Notes: generated by a model from the sequence alone, not told the origin. DNA of 64,000 bases from an uncultured Eggerthellaceae bacterium (GCA_947626195.1 CANQRF010000005.1:32145-96144), one strand, 5' to 3'; positions 32,973-41,571 are shown, counted from the stretch's first letter. Numbers and translations: made by a program.

Positions 32973-33581
32973 ATGGCGCTTGAGATGCGAAACGTTCGGT
33001 TCGGCTATGGGAACGTGCCGTTGTTCTCGGACCTGAATCTTACGATAGAGCCTGATGAGCGCGTTGCCCTCATCGCGCCGTCGGGCACCGGCAAGACCAC
33101 GCTCTGCCGTCTTCTCGCCGGATACGAAAGGCCGCAGGCGGGCACGGTGACCGTTGGCGGGCAGCACCTTCGGAAGAAGGGCGCGTGCCCCGTGCAGCTC
33201 ATCGGCCAGCATCCCGAGCAGACGCTCGATCCCTTGATGCGAATGGAGGATTCGCTCCGTGAGGCGGGGGAGCCGGATGGCGCGCTGCTCGATGCCCTTG
33301 GCATTCAAGGGAGATGGCACTCACGCTATCCCCATGAGCTCTCGGGCGGTGAGCTTCAGCGCTTCTGCATCGCCCGTGCACTTCTCGTGAGCCCGCACTA
33401 TGTGATCGCCGACGAGATCACGACGATGCTCGATGCCGTCACGCAGGCCGCGCTCTGGGAGTTTCTCCTTGATGACCAGCGGCGCAAAGGCTGGGGGATG
33501 GCGTTCGTCTCCCATTCGGAGGCGCTCACGAAACGGATTGCGACGCGAGCCATCGATGTGGAAGCGCTCATCTGCTCATAA
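32973..33581 (+). CDS. nikE: ABC transporter ATPase (NikE-like)
   Basis: 202 residues from ATG 32973. The cassette has Walker A APSGTGKTT, signature LSGGELQRFC, and a Walker B YVIADEITTMLD in which the usual D-E-P is D-E-I. It is short for the family (about 260), lacking the C-terminal oligopeptide/dipeptide extension. It completes a five-gene nikABCDE-like importer. The next gene, ygbA, is on the other strand 51 bases away. Confidence 0.87.
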   Translation: MALEMRNVRFGYGNVPLFSDLNLTIEPDERVALIAPSGTGKTTLCRLLAGYERPQAGTVTVGGQHLRKKGACPVQLIGQHPEQTLDPLMRMEDSLREAGEPDGALLDALGIQGRWHSRYPHELSGGELQRFCIARALLVSPHYVIADEITTMLDAVTQAALWEFLLDDQRRKGWGMAFVSHSEALTKRIATRAIDVEALICS

Positions 33582-33632
33582 GTTGACGACCCGAGTTTCC
33601 TCAGGAGCCACGTGCAGGCGAAATGGAAAAGC

Positions 33633-33983
33633 CTATTTGCCCGCGAGATGACGAATCGCCGCGATTGGGTGCTTCGTCATCATGCGCGGCCCCGCATAGC
33701 GCATCGCCTGACGGATCTGCTCACGCATCTCGGGCCGATAGCAGTGGTTCCCGCATTCCTCGCACGAGGTCTTCTTCTCCATGTTGCGGCAACGTCGCGT
33801 GCGCTCCACGGCGTAGGCGTCGAGCTCCTTGCACGAAGGGCAGACGGCATCGCCGCAAAAGGCGGCCTCGCCACGCACCGCGTCGCGGTGGTTGCCCGCG
33901 CAATACATCGCGATCATCTGCGAGATCGTCTTCATCTCCCGTGCCCGCCGTTTTGCTATCGTGGGTGAATCCTGAATCGCCAT
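33633..33983 (-). CDS. ygbA: YgbA-like protein, nitrous oxide-stimulated promoter family
   Basis: 116 residues from ATG 33983 with AAGGGCAAGGG upstream. It matches the YgbA family well: REMKTISQMIAMYCAGNH, then CPSCKELDAYAVERTRRC, SCEECGNHCYRPEMREQIR and the C-terminal RYAGPRMMTKHPIAAIRHL. The conserved cysteines (CPSC, C, CEEC, C) suggest an Fe-S or zinc site. In enterobacteria ygbA is induced by nitric oxide and has been linked to recovery from nitrosative stress. It is divergent from a deoxyinosine glycosylase gene (34182). Confidence 0.9.
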   Translation of the reverse strand: MAIQDSPTIAKRRAREMKTISQMIAMYCAGNHRDAVRGEAAFCGDAVCPSCKELDAYAVERTRRCRNMEKKTSCEECGNHCYRPEMREQIRQAMRYAGPRMMTKHPIAAIRHLAGK

Positions 33984-34181
33984 GCCCTTGCCCTTTGCCC
34001 CGATGTTCTCTCGTTCGTGCGCTATGATAGCAAGGATGAATGCAGGTTCTGTGATCGTAGAGCTGCTGTTTTGCGAGACGAGCTTGCTGAGAAAGCGGTG
34101 GTGTGGGATTTTCAGAACACCAGACAGCGCCGATGCAAGGTCTGTAACGCATCGAAATACCGTAGAGGGAGAGAAAAGAAC

Positions 34182-34685
34182 ATGGCGGCGTATACCCACA
34201 TCGTACATCCCTTCGGGCCGATCTTCGACGAAACGAGCCGCGTGCTCATGCTTGGCACGCTTCCCTCGCCGAAGGCGCGCGAGGTCGGCATTCCCTATGG
34301 GCATCCGCAGAACCGCTTCTGGCCGGTTTTGGCGGCGCTGTTCGGCGAGCCGGTGCCCGCAAGCAATGACGAGCGACGCAGCCTCGCGCTGAGAAACCAC
34401 GTGGCGATCTGGGATGTCATCGAGGAATGCGACATCGAGGGGGCGAGCGACGCGAGCATCAGAAACGTGAAGCCGGCAGACCTCACGCGCGTCCTCGACC
34501 ATGCGCCGATCCGCGCGATATTCTGCACCGGCGCGAAATCCGCCGAGCTCTACCGAAAATACGACGAAGAGCGCTACGGGCGCCCCTGCATAAAGCTCCC
34601 TTCCACCTCGCCCGCAAACGCCTCAATGCGCCTCGATGACCTCATCGCGCGCTATCGCGTGATCTTGGATTACTTGCACGATTGA
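34182..34685 (+). CDS. DNA-deoxyinosine glycosylase (uracil-DNA glycosylase superfamily, family 6-like)
   Basis: 167 residues from ATG 34182 behind AGAGGGAGAG. It shows the hypoxanthine-DNA glycosylase pattern: HPFGPIFDETSRVLMLGTLP, then YGHPQNRFWPVLAALFG, the loop NHVAIWDVIEECDIEGASD and the C-terminal KLPSTSPANA, equivalent to the minor-groove intercalation loop. It removes deaminated bases (hypoxanthine, perhaps uracil) from DNA. The frame is open upstream to a GTG at 34017 and would add two CxxC pairs, but codon use there is poor and the Shine-Dalgarno favours 34182. A dyad TGGTGT-N12-ACACCA (34099-34122) lies in the divergent promoter region. Confidence 0.85.
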   Translation: MAAYTHIVHPFGPIFDETSRVLMLGTLPSPKAREVGIPYGHPQNRFWPVLAALFGEPVPASNDERRSLALRNHVAIWDVIEECDIEGASDASIRNVKPADLTRVLDHAPIRAIFCTGAKSAELYRKYDEERYGRPCIKLPSTSPANASMRLDDLIARYRVILDYLHD

Positions 34686-34723
34686 GCTTCCCTCAGCGCC
34701 CGGTCTTCCCGAACGGGCGAATT

Positions 34724-34809
34724 TGCCGCACTTGGCTCTCGTTAACGGGCACTTTTTGCAATTTTCATCAACTTGTGCCCCTTAACGAGCGTTTATTGGC
34801 ATGCGGCAA
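34724..34809. repeat. Nested inverted repeats in a 445-base gap
   Basis: Outer arms TTGCCGCA (34724-34731) and TGCGGCAA (34802-34809) enclose inner arms CTCGTTAACGGGCAC (34739-34753) and GTGCCCCTTAACGAG (34776-34790), which pair at 14 of 15 positions. The inner loop is T-rich. It begins 39 bases after the glycosylase stop. The rest of the gap to 35130 shows no gene; AGGAG before the FNT gene is at about 35104. The element could be a transcript end structure or a dispersed repeat. Confidence 0.55.
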
Positions 34810-35130
34810 CGCGGAGCTTTTCTGAAAGCTCGCTGAGCAGGGTTCGCTATTGATTGTCGAACGGCGTGAGATCGAAGGTCGCATTACGAAGCCTGAGTTG
34901 CACAATTGCTGAAGTTTGACCAGTCAATTTCCTCTAAACGTGCAGTCCAAAACCCTCTCATCGTGTATAGAATTTCCCTATAAATGGGCATGCACACGAC
35001 TTACTTCCCCGAACGGAGCTTTCCGCCGGCAGGGTATTGCTCCGCTTGCGCTTCTCGGCCCGTAAAGATGTGAGAACATGGCGAGAAGCAGAAAATTCAT
35101 TGAAGGAGCATTATTCCGGAAAGGGGTTTC

Positions 35131-36048
35131 ATGGCGCAGGAAGACCAGCCAAACCAAGTGAACCAGCCAAGTCAGCAAAGCCAGCCAAACCAGCCAAGCG
35201 AGCGGCACCTTGAGGCGCTCAAGCCCGACCATCTCTCACCCGCCCACACGGAGAAGAAGGCCGAGGATATCGCTGTCACGAAGACGCAGATGGCAACGGC
35301 GCGCTGCTTTGTCTCGGCGATGCTCGCGGGTGCCTTCATCGCGTTCGGCGCAAACTATTTCCTCGTCTTTCTCGGCGATGCGAGCATGCCATTCGGCGCC
35401 CAGCGGCTTGTCGGCGGCCTCGTGTTCTGCACGGGATTGGTTCTCGTCCTTTGCTGCGGCGCCGAGCTCTTCACCGGCAACTGTCTCATGATTTGCGGCA
35501 AGCTCTCGAACCGCATCGCTTGGTCGGGGATGCTGAAAAACTGGGTCGTCGTTTGGCTCGGCAACCTTGCCGGAGCGCTCGTCGTCGTGCTCATCGTCTG
35601 GGGGACGAACGAGGCCGCCATGGCGGGCGGCGGGGTCGGCGAGGCTATGGTGAGCGTCGCCGCCTCGAAGGTGACGCCCGAATGGATGACGCTCTTCTTC
35701 AAGGGAATCCTCTGCAACGTGCTCGTGTGCCTTGCGGTGTGGATCGGGTTTGCGGCGCGGACGATCGCCGACAAAGTGCTCGGCATCATCCTTCCCATCT
35801 CGGCATTCGTCGCCTGCGGCTTCGAGCACTGCGTCGCCAACATGTTCTTCCTGCCTATGGGCTGCATCATGCACTCGCTCGACTTCGGCGCCGAGGTGGC
35901 GGGAGCCGATCTTTTGAATTTCGGCGGCATCCTCTATAATCTTTCGGCTGCAACCTTGGGAAACATCGTCGGCGGTGCGCTGTTCGTCGGCGTTGCCTAC
36001 TGGTTCATCTACCATCCGAAGACGAAGGAAGGCGGGAAGACCGCATGA
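35131..36048 (+). CDS. Formate/nitrite transporter family protein
   Basis: 305 residues. The first 50 residues are hydrophilic with repeated N-Q-P-S units (QPNQVNQPSQQSQPNQPSE). The membrane part has six segments and the FNT signatures, including ELFTGNCLMICGKLSNR and the central-histidine motif ACGFEHCVANMFFLPMG. FNT channels move formate, nitrite or hydrosulfide by protonating the anion at that histidine. Formate or nitrite are both plausible in an anaerobe with a hydrogenase. It overlaps pheA by four bases (ATGA). Confidence 0.92.
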   Translation: MAQEDQPNQVNQPSQQSQPNQPSERHLEALKPDHLSPAHTEKKAEDIAVTKTQMATARCFVSAMLAGAFIAFGANYFLVFLGDASMPFGAQRLVGGLVFCTGLVLVLCCGAELFTGNCLMICGKLSNRIAWSGMLKNWVVVWLGNLAGALVVVLIVWGTNEAAMAGGGVGEAMVSVAASKVTPEWMTLFFKGILCNVLVCLAVWIGFAARTIADKVLGIILPISAFVACGFEHCVANMFFLPMGCIMHSLDFGAEVAGADLLNFGGILYNLSAATLGNIVGGALFVGVAYWFIYHPKTKEGGKTA

Positions 36049-36908
36049 GCATAGAGAACACCATCGCATTCTTAGGCCCGATCGGCACCTATTCCGACGA
36101 GGCGGCGCGCGCCTTCGCCGACCGCTTGGGTATGGAGGAGCCGGAATACCTCGAATGCTCCTCGTTCGACGAGGTGTTCGACTACGTGGATCGCGGCCGG
36201 TGCGCCTATGGCGTCGTCGCGAAGGAAAACGCCCTCGAGGGGCCGGTCACCGCGACGCTCGACAACTTCGCCTTCCGCAGCTCGGCGGTCATCCTCGCCG
36301 AGCAGGTGATCGACATCCACCATTGCCTCGTCACGAATCCCGAGGCGCGGCTTGCCGACATCACGACGATCGCCTCCCACGGTCAGGGGCTCGCTCAGTG
36401 CCGCCGCTACATCAATGAGGAGCTGCCCGGGCGTACCGCGCTCACCACGTCCTCCACGGCGGAGAGCGCCAAGCTCGCGGCGGAAAACATCCACGTCGCC
36501 GGCATCGCGAACGCCTTCGCTGCCGAGATATACGGCGCGCGCGTCTATGAGGCGGACATCGAGGACCACTTCGGCAACCAGACGATCTTCGCCCTCATCG
36601 GGCGCCCCGGCGCCACGCTTCCGCCCACGAACACCTTTGGCGACGCGGCCAAATACAAGACCTCGCTCTGCCTTTTCCTGCAGGCCGACCGCGCGGGCGC
36701 CCTCAACATGATCCTCTCGGAGTTCGCCTATGCGGGCATCAACCTCACGATGATCCAGTCGCGTCCGACGAAGCAGCAGCTCGGCGACTACATGTTCTAC
36801 ATCGAGTTCAAGGGCTCGGTGAACGACCTCAACGTGCAGACGGCGCTCAACTGCCTGCGCCTGAAGCTTCGCGAGGTGAAGGTCATCGGAAGCTATCCCG
36901 TCGACTGA
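36045..36908 (+). CDS. pheA: Prephenate dehydratase
   Basis: 287 residues, ATG 36045 inside the FNT stop. It converts prephenate to phenylpyruvate in phenylalanine synthesis. The catalytic domain starts IAFLGPIGTYSDEAARAFAD and contains YGVVAKENALEGPVTATLDN, which supplies the substrate loop, and GNQTIFALIGR. The C-terminal ACT domain (FLQADRAGALNMILSEFAYAG then IQSRPTK) is the phenylalanine feedback site. There is no chorismate mutase domain. Coupling to a formate/nitrite transporter is unexpected and may be incidental. Confidence 0.93.
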   Translation: MSIENTIAFLGPIGTYSDEAARAFADRLGMEEPEYLECSSFDEVFDYVDRGRCAYGVVAKENALEGPVTATLDNFAFRSSAVILAEQVIDIHHCLVTNPEARLADITTIASHGQGLAQCRRYINEELPGRTALTTSSTAESAKLAAENIHVAGIANAFAAEIYGARVYEADIEDHFGNQTIFALIGRPGATLPPTNTFGDAAKYKTSLCLFLQADRAGALNMILSEFAYAGINLTMIQSRPTKQQLGDYMFYIEFKGSVNDLNVQTALNCLRLKLREVKVIGSYPVD

Positions 36909-36920
36909 AACGATCGTCGA

Positions 36921-37505
36921 CTAAAACGCGAGTATCCCCAGATGCTCAAGGAGAATCTTGAGCCCGATGAAGATGAGCACGACGCCGCCGGTGATGGCGG
37001 CCGCCTTCTCGAACTGCGCACCGAAGCGGTGGCCGATGATCACACCGACAAATGAGAGGCAAAACGTCGTCACGCCGATGATCGCGGCGGCGACGGCGAT
37101 GTTCACCCCCAAGAAGGCAAACGAGATGCCCACCGCCAAGGCGTCGATGCTCGTGGCGACGGCGAGCGCCAAAAGCTCCTTGGCATCGAGCGCGCTCTGC
37201 GCCTCGGTGTTCTCGGTGCTCTCGGCGGGTTCCTCATGGAAGGCGTCCCAGATCATCTTGGCGCCGATGGCAGCGAGGAGCACGAAGGCGATCCAGTGGT
37301 CGATGGGCGTGATGAAACGTGTGAGCTGATCGCCCACGAGCCAGCCGATGACGGGCATTCCCGCCTGGAAGGCCCCGAACGCAAGCGCGATGATAAGCGC
37401 TTGGCGCCAGCGAATGCGCGGCATGGCGAGGCCCTTGCAGACGGCCACGGCGAACGCGTCTGCCGAGAGCCCGACGGCGATGATGAAAAGTTCGATGAAA
37501 CCCAA
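36921..37505 (-). CDS. mntP: Putative manganese efflux pump MntP
   Basis: 194 residues. MntP exports Mn2+ and protects against manganese excess. Six membrane segments in two similar halves are seen, each with the conserved acidic motif: LSADAFAVAVCKG in the first and ATSIDALAVGISFAFLGV in the second. A charged loop (HEEPAESTENTEAQSALDAKE in two parts) separates the halves. No yybP-ykoY (manganese) riboswitch is visible in the short leader. It is divergent from the hydrogenase operon, and the NikR-type box at 37589-37616 lies between the two genes, so either could be the target. Confidence 0.92.
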   Translation of the reverse strand: MGFIELFIIAVGLSADAFAVAVCKGLAMPRIRWRQALIIALAFGAFQAGMPVIGWLVGDQLTRFITPIDHWIAFVLLAAIGAKMIWDAFHEEPAESTENTEAQSALDAKELLALAVATSIDALAVGISFAFLGVNIAVAAAIIGVTTFCLSFVGVIIGHRFGAQFEKAAAITGGVVLIFIGLKILLEHLGILAF

Positions 37506-37588
37506 TTCGCTCCAAATGCTCCGAGCACCAGATTAACCTTGGGAAAGATTGTAGCACGCCGCCCCGCGGCCCGAAAAAGGCCATGAAA

Positions 37589-37616
37589 ATGTTACGTATA
37601 ATTACCCGAGTAACAT
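37589..37616. promoter_or_regulatory. NikR-type operator upstream of the [NiFe] hydrogenase operon
   Basis: ATGTTAC (37589-37595), a 14-base spacer and GTAACAT (37610-37616), symmetric and close to GTGTTAC-N13/14-GTAACAC. It lies 119 bases before the hydrogenase small-subunit start and 84 bases before the mntP start. The same dyad appears twice before nikA at 28090 and 28141. Confidence 0.78.
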
Positions 37617-37734
37617 TCTTTCCCGTTCACGCTCACCAAGCGACAAATATGACAATTCTCAAACAAATTTCATGCGTTATAAGGGAAAATGAGTCAGATG
37701 GGATTAATCGAGAACACCATGAGGAGGTGTGCAC

Positions 37735-39021
37735 ATGGAAAACGAGGCCACAATGGCGAAATTCGATAGCATTATGGCTTCTCGGGGGGTTACTCGTCGC
37801 GACTTCATGAAATTCTGCGCCGCTTTGGCGGTGGCGGCAGGTTTCGGCGCGTCGGCCGCTCCGCGAGTTGCCTTGGCTATTCAGGATTCTGTCATCGGCG
37901 CAACAGAGGGCGATCTCTATCCGGTCATCTGGATCGAGGGCGCGTCATGCACCGGTTGCACGGAATCGTTCGCCAAGGTCGAAACGCCCGACATCGCGAC
38001 GATCGTTCTGGATATGATTTCGCTCAACTATTCAGAAACGCTTTCCGCTGCCGCGGGCTACTCCGTGGAGGAGGCCAAAGCGCAGACCATCGCTGCGGGC
38101 AACTACATTCTTGTGTACGAGGGGGCGTTGCTGGAGGCATTTGACGGCAACACGTTGCGTGTCGCAGGAGAAACGGGCATTGAGGCGCTTGTCCAAGCGG
38201 CCGAGAACGCCAACGCGGTCGTCGCGCTGGGCTCTTGCGCCGTCAACGGCGGCTGGATGGCCGCGCATCCGAATCCGGCTCAGGCCATCGGCGTGGAAGA
38301 GTGCCTGAAGAAGCACGGCATCTCGGTGCCGGTCGTCAACATTCCGGGCTGTCCGGCGAATCCCGAATGGCTCATGTCGGTGCTCGTCGACGTCGTCGTG
38401 ATGAAGGACAACCAGCTTTTGCTCGACCGACTGAACGACTTCAGCATGCCGGGCGACATCTTCGATCAGACGATCCACGACAACTGCGAGCGTCGCGGTC
38501 ATTTTGAGAACGGCGAGTTCGTCTATGAGTTCGGCAGCGAAGAGGAGGCGAAGGGCTATTGCCTTTACGCCGTCGGCTGCCGTGGACCGCAGACGAAATC
38601 GAACTGCCCGATCGTCATGTGGAACAACCGCCGCTCATGGTGCGTGCAAGCAGGCGCACCCTGCATCGGCTGCTGCGAGGCGAACCCGAACAATCCGGCT
38701 CAGAACTGGGTCGAGGTGAACACCCCCTTCTTTGAGCGCCATCGCGATCTGCGCATCGGCGACTGGGTGTTGCAGCCGACGATCATCGCGGTCACCATCA
38801 CGGCCATCGTGGCGGCTGCGCTCGTGATCCACGGCTTCGGCATGAAGGCGACCGGCCGCATGGACGGTGGCGCGGACTTCGAGAAGGTCCGCAAGTGGGA
38901 CGCGAAGCATCCCGATCAATCTATTGGCCAATACGATCCCGAGGTCATGGCGGAGGTGACGGGTAAGACCGTCAACAGCGACACGCCGGCTTCCGGCTCC
39001 GAAAACGAAGAGGGGAGGTAA
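37735..39021 (+). CDS. hyaA: [NiFe] hydrogenase small subunit, Tat-exported
   Basis: 428 residues from ATG 37735, seven bases after GAGGAGG. It has a twin-arginine signal (SRGVTRRDFMKFCAAL, R21-R22), which also exports the bound large subunit. The proximal cluster motif IEGASCTGCTES, GSCAVNGGW and PGCPANPEW follow, then the medial/distal cluster cysteines (GCRGPQTKSNCPIVMWN, CIGCCEAN). A C-terminal hydrophobic helix (IIAVTITAIVAAALVIHGFG) anchors it in the membrane, and a hydrophilic tail follows. This is a Group 1 uptake hydrogenase; it may fall in the 1i type described from Coriobacteria. It is followed three bases later by the large subunit. Confidence 0.95.
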   Translation: MENEATMAKFDSIMASRGVTRRDFMKFCAALAVAAGFGASAAPRVALAIQDSVIGATEGDLYPVIWIEGASCTGCTESFAKVETPDIATIVLDMISLNYSETLSAAAGYSVEEAKAQTIAAGNYILVYEGALLEAFDGNTLRVAGETGIEALVQAAENANAVVALGSCAVNGGWMAAHPNPAQAIGVEECLKKHGISVPVVNIPGCPANPEWLMSVLVDVVVMKDNQLLLDRLNDFSMPGDIFDQTIHDNCERRGHFENGEFVYEFGSEEEAKGYCLYAVGCRGPQTKSNCPIVMWNNRRSWCVQAGAPCIGCCEANPNNPAQNWVEVNTPFFERHRDLRIGDWVLQPTIIAVTITAIVAAALVIHGFGMKATGRMDGGADFEKVRKWDAKHPDQSIGQYDPEVMAEVTGKTVNSDTPASGSENEEGR

Positions 39022-39024
39022 GAG

Positions 39025-40698
39025 ATGGCACGTACTGTCATTGACCCCATCACCCGTATCGAGGGGCATCTGCGTGTTGAGATGGAAGTGACGAACGGGA
39101 AGGTGAGCGACGCCTGGGTGTCCGGCGGATGCTTCCGCGGCATGGAGCTCGTCGTCGCCGACCGTACGCCCGCCGACGCCGCCCAGATCGTCCAGCGCAT
39201 CTGCGGCGTGTGCCCGGTGTCCCATGTGCACGCATCTTCAATCGCTGCGGAGAAGGCGCTCGGCATCACGATCTCGAACTCGGCGCGCATTATCCGCAAC
39301 CTCATGGAGGGCGCTCAGTTCCTCCACTCCAATATCCTGTGGTTCTACAACCTTGCCGCGCTCGACTACGTGAACCCGCTCAACGCGCTCACGGCCGACA
39401 TCGCCGATGCCTACGCGCTTGTCGAAGCGGCGGGCACCTCGATGCACAGCGATCTTCCGGCGCTCAAGAAGAAGCTCGAGGCATTCGCCGCCAACGGCCA
39501 GCTCTCGATCTTCTCGGGCAACTGGTTCGACGCCGACGACGGCACTGCCTACACCCTGACCCCCGAGCTCGACCTCATCTGCACGGCGCACTATCTTGAG
39601 GCGCTCCAGATGCAGTCGCTCGCCTCCGAGGTGGCGGCCCTTCTCGGCGGCAAGATGCCGCACATCATGACGAGCGTTCCGGGCGGCACGATGTGGGTGC
39701 CCACCGAGCAGAAGCTCGATGACCTCAAGTCGATGGTCGATTCCATCTACAACTGGGTGGCCGAGACCATGATCCCCGACACACTCGCGCTCGCGCCCTT
39801 CTATGCCGACGCGTTCAACTTCGGCAAGGGCTGCGGTCGCTACATCGCTTGGGGCGTCTTCGACGGCCCCGGCTGGCCCTATGATGACAACTACATCGAG
39901 CAGATGAAGAACCGCTATCTGCCGATGGGCGTGCTCGATGAGAGCCTTAGCGTGACCGACGTCCAAGAGGACCTCATCACCGAGTACATGGGCCGTTCGT
40001 GGTACAAGGGCTCCGACACCTATGTGTCGCCCTACTTCGTCACCGACCCCGAGTACACCGACTACAACACCGACGACCGCTACACGTGGGTGAAGTGCGC
40101 CGCCTATGGCGGAAAGCCCTACGAGGCCGGCTCGATGGCCCGCCTGTTCGCCGCCTACAAGCGCAAGGTGCCCTTCATCGTCGAGCAGATCGACACGTTG
40201 AGCGCGGCGCTCAATGCGCGCAAAGGCGACCTCACCGCGTTCGAGAGCACGCTCGGCCGCACGGCGATCCGCCAGATCGAGACGCTCTATGTCGCACAGC
40301 TCATGAAGGACTGGACGGCCGAGCTCATGGAGGCCATCAAGGGCGGCGATTCGACGTACTTCACGCCCGCGACGACCGACTCCGGCTCGGGCACGGGCTT
40401 CTGGGAGGCCCCGCGCGGCGCGCTCTATCACAGCGAGAAGGTGTCGGGCGGAAAGATCGAGGGCTATCAGATCATCATCCCCTCGACGTGGAACCTCTCG
40501 CCGATCAACGAGAACGGCGACCACGGCCCGCTCGAGCAGGCGCTCATCGGCGTTCCGGTCGGCGATATGGAGAAGCCGATCAACGCCCTGCGCACCGTCC
40601 ACAGCTTCGATCCGTGCACGGCGTGCGCCGTCCATATCACCGAGCCCGCCACAGGCAAGCATTTCGAGACCGTCACGAGCCCTTGGGGGGTGAAGTAA
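39025..40698 (+). CDS. hyaB: [NiFe] hydrogenase large subunit
   Basis: 557 residues. It holds the Ni-Fe(CN)2CO active site: L1 motif RICGVCPVSH (C60, C63) and L2 motif DPCTACAVH (C531, C534). The 20 residues after H537 are the C-terminal peptide that a maturation protease removes once nickel is inserted; the protease gene is at 41994. The start (TVIDPITRIEGHLRVEMEV) is typical. The enzyme oxidises H2 at the outer face and passes electrons through the small subunit to the cytochrome b. Length is normal. Confidence 0.97.
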   Translation: MARTVIDPITRIEGHLRVEMEVTNGKVSDAWVSGGCFRGMELVVADRTPADAAQIVQRICGVCPVSHVHASSIAAEKALGITISNSARIIRNLMEGAQFLHSNILWFYNLAALDYVNPLNALTADIADAYALVEAAGTSMHSDLPALKKKLEAFAANGQLSIFSGNWFDADDGTAYTLTPELDLICTAHYLEALQMQSLASEVAALLGGKMPHIMTSVPGGTMWVPTEQKLDDLKSMVDSIYNWVAETMIPDTLALAPFYADAFNFGKGCGRYIAWGVFDGPGWPYDDNYIEQMKNRYLPMGVLDESLSVTDVQEDLITEYMGRSWYKGSDTYVSPYFVTDPEYTDYNTDDRYTWVKCAAYGGKPYEAGSMARLFAAYKRKVPFIVEQIDTLSAALNARKGDLTAFESTLGRTAIRQIETLYVAQLMKDWTAELMEAIKGGDSTYFTPATTDSGSGTGFWEAPRGALYHSEKVSGGKIEGYQIIIPSTWNLSPINENGDHGPLEQALIGVPVGDMEKPINALRTVHSFDPCTACAVHITEPATGKHFETVTSPWGVK

Positions 40699-40699
40699 G

Positions 40700-41404
40700 A
40701 TGGCGCATTTGGCACATTATCGTGAGGCGCATCCTCTCGCGTTCGTCATCACGCACTGGATCAACCTCATCTCCATGATCGTCCTCATCTTTACGGGCTT
40801 CTATATCCACTTCCCGTTCTTTGCCGGCTTCATGGGCATCGCGCGCGGCGCCCATGTGTTCTTCGGCTTCGTGCTGTTCATCAACTGCCTCGTGCGCATC
40901 GTCGGCGCTTTCGTTGTGAAATCGGCCCCGACGGGTGGCACCCGCGAAGTCGTTCCGGATTACAAGACCTGGCTTCCCCAGGCCGACAATCGCCATCAGG
41001 CGCTGGAATGGGTGAAGTACTATCTGTTCCTCAAGAAGGAGCATCCGCTGGGAGCGAAGCTCGGCGTTCCGCAGAAGCTCTCCTACCTGCTGATCCCGAT
41101 CCTCATCCTCATCATGTTCTACACGGGCCTGTGCATCTGGGCGCCGACGATGAATTGGGGATTCTTCGCAGCTGGATCGACGCTTGTCGGCGGTCTGATG
41201 AACATGCGCATCGTGCACTACTTCCTCATGTACGTCTTCATCATCTTCATGTTCATCCACATCTACTTGGCAAATGTCGAGGGCTTTGCGCCGACCGCGC
41301 TCATGTTCGTCCGCAAAGAGCATGCGGGGCTCGTCTATGACCCGAACCGCCATGTCATCGTCGGAGAGGACCAAGAGGCTGGCCATAGCAAGGGCAACGC
41401 CTAG
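40700..41404 (+). CDS. hyaC: Hydrogenase b-type cytochrome subunit
   Basis: 234 residues, starting one base after the large-subunit stop. Four to five membrane helices carry heme-ligand histidines: FVITHWINLISM, GAHVFFGFVLF, and the pair RIVHYFLMYVF and FMFIHIYLANVEG. It receives electrons from the hydrogenase small subunit and reduces menaquinone. The family is the Ni/Fe-hydrogenase cytochrome b. A Rho-independent terminator at 41464 ends the operon. Confidence 0.93.
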   Translation: MAHLAHYREAHPLAFVITHWINLISMIVLIFTGFYIHFPFFAGFMGIARGAHVFFGFVLFINCLVRIVGAFVVKSAPTGGTREVVPDYKTWLPQADNRHQALEWVKYYLFLKKEHPLGAKLGVPQKLSYLLIPILILIMFYTGLCIWAPTMNWGFFAAGSTLVGGLMNMRIVHYFLMYVFIIFMFIHIYLANVEGFAPTALMFVRKEHAGLVYDPNRHVIVGEDQEAGHSKGNA

Positions 41405-41463
41405 TGATCGAAGGGCTTTGCTTTAAGCGCCGATAAGATCTGAGGGGCTTATCGCTATTTGGA

Positions 41464-41512
41464 AGGGGCTGTCCGGAAACCGTTCTGGTGCAGCCCCTCT
41501 TTCTTGTTGTTT
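41464..41512 (+). terminator. Intrinsic terminator of the hydrogenase operon
   Basis: AGGGGCTG (41464-41471) pairs with CAGCCCCT (41491-41498) and is followed by the T-rich CTTTCTTGTTGTTT. It lies 60 bases after the cytochrome stop, so the structural operon hyaABC ends here and the maturation protease downstream needs readthrough or its own promoter. Confidence 0.85.
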
Positions 41513-41571
41513 GAGGATGGTGTGTCTGTCGAGGGCGTGCATCCTTCCCGATTGGAGAGGGTTATCGTTTC

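Noticed and set aside
37506..37590. Manganese (yybP-ykoY) riboswitch before mntP
   Set aside because: No conserved core elements were found on the minus strand.
39238..40662. A 474-codon minus-strand open frame within the hydrogenase large subunit
   Set aside because: Antisense shadow of a gene with both nickel-binding motifs.
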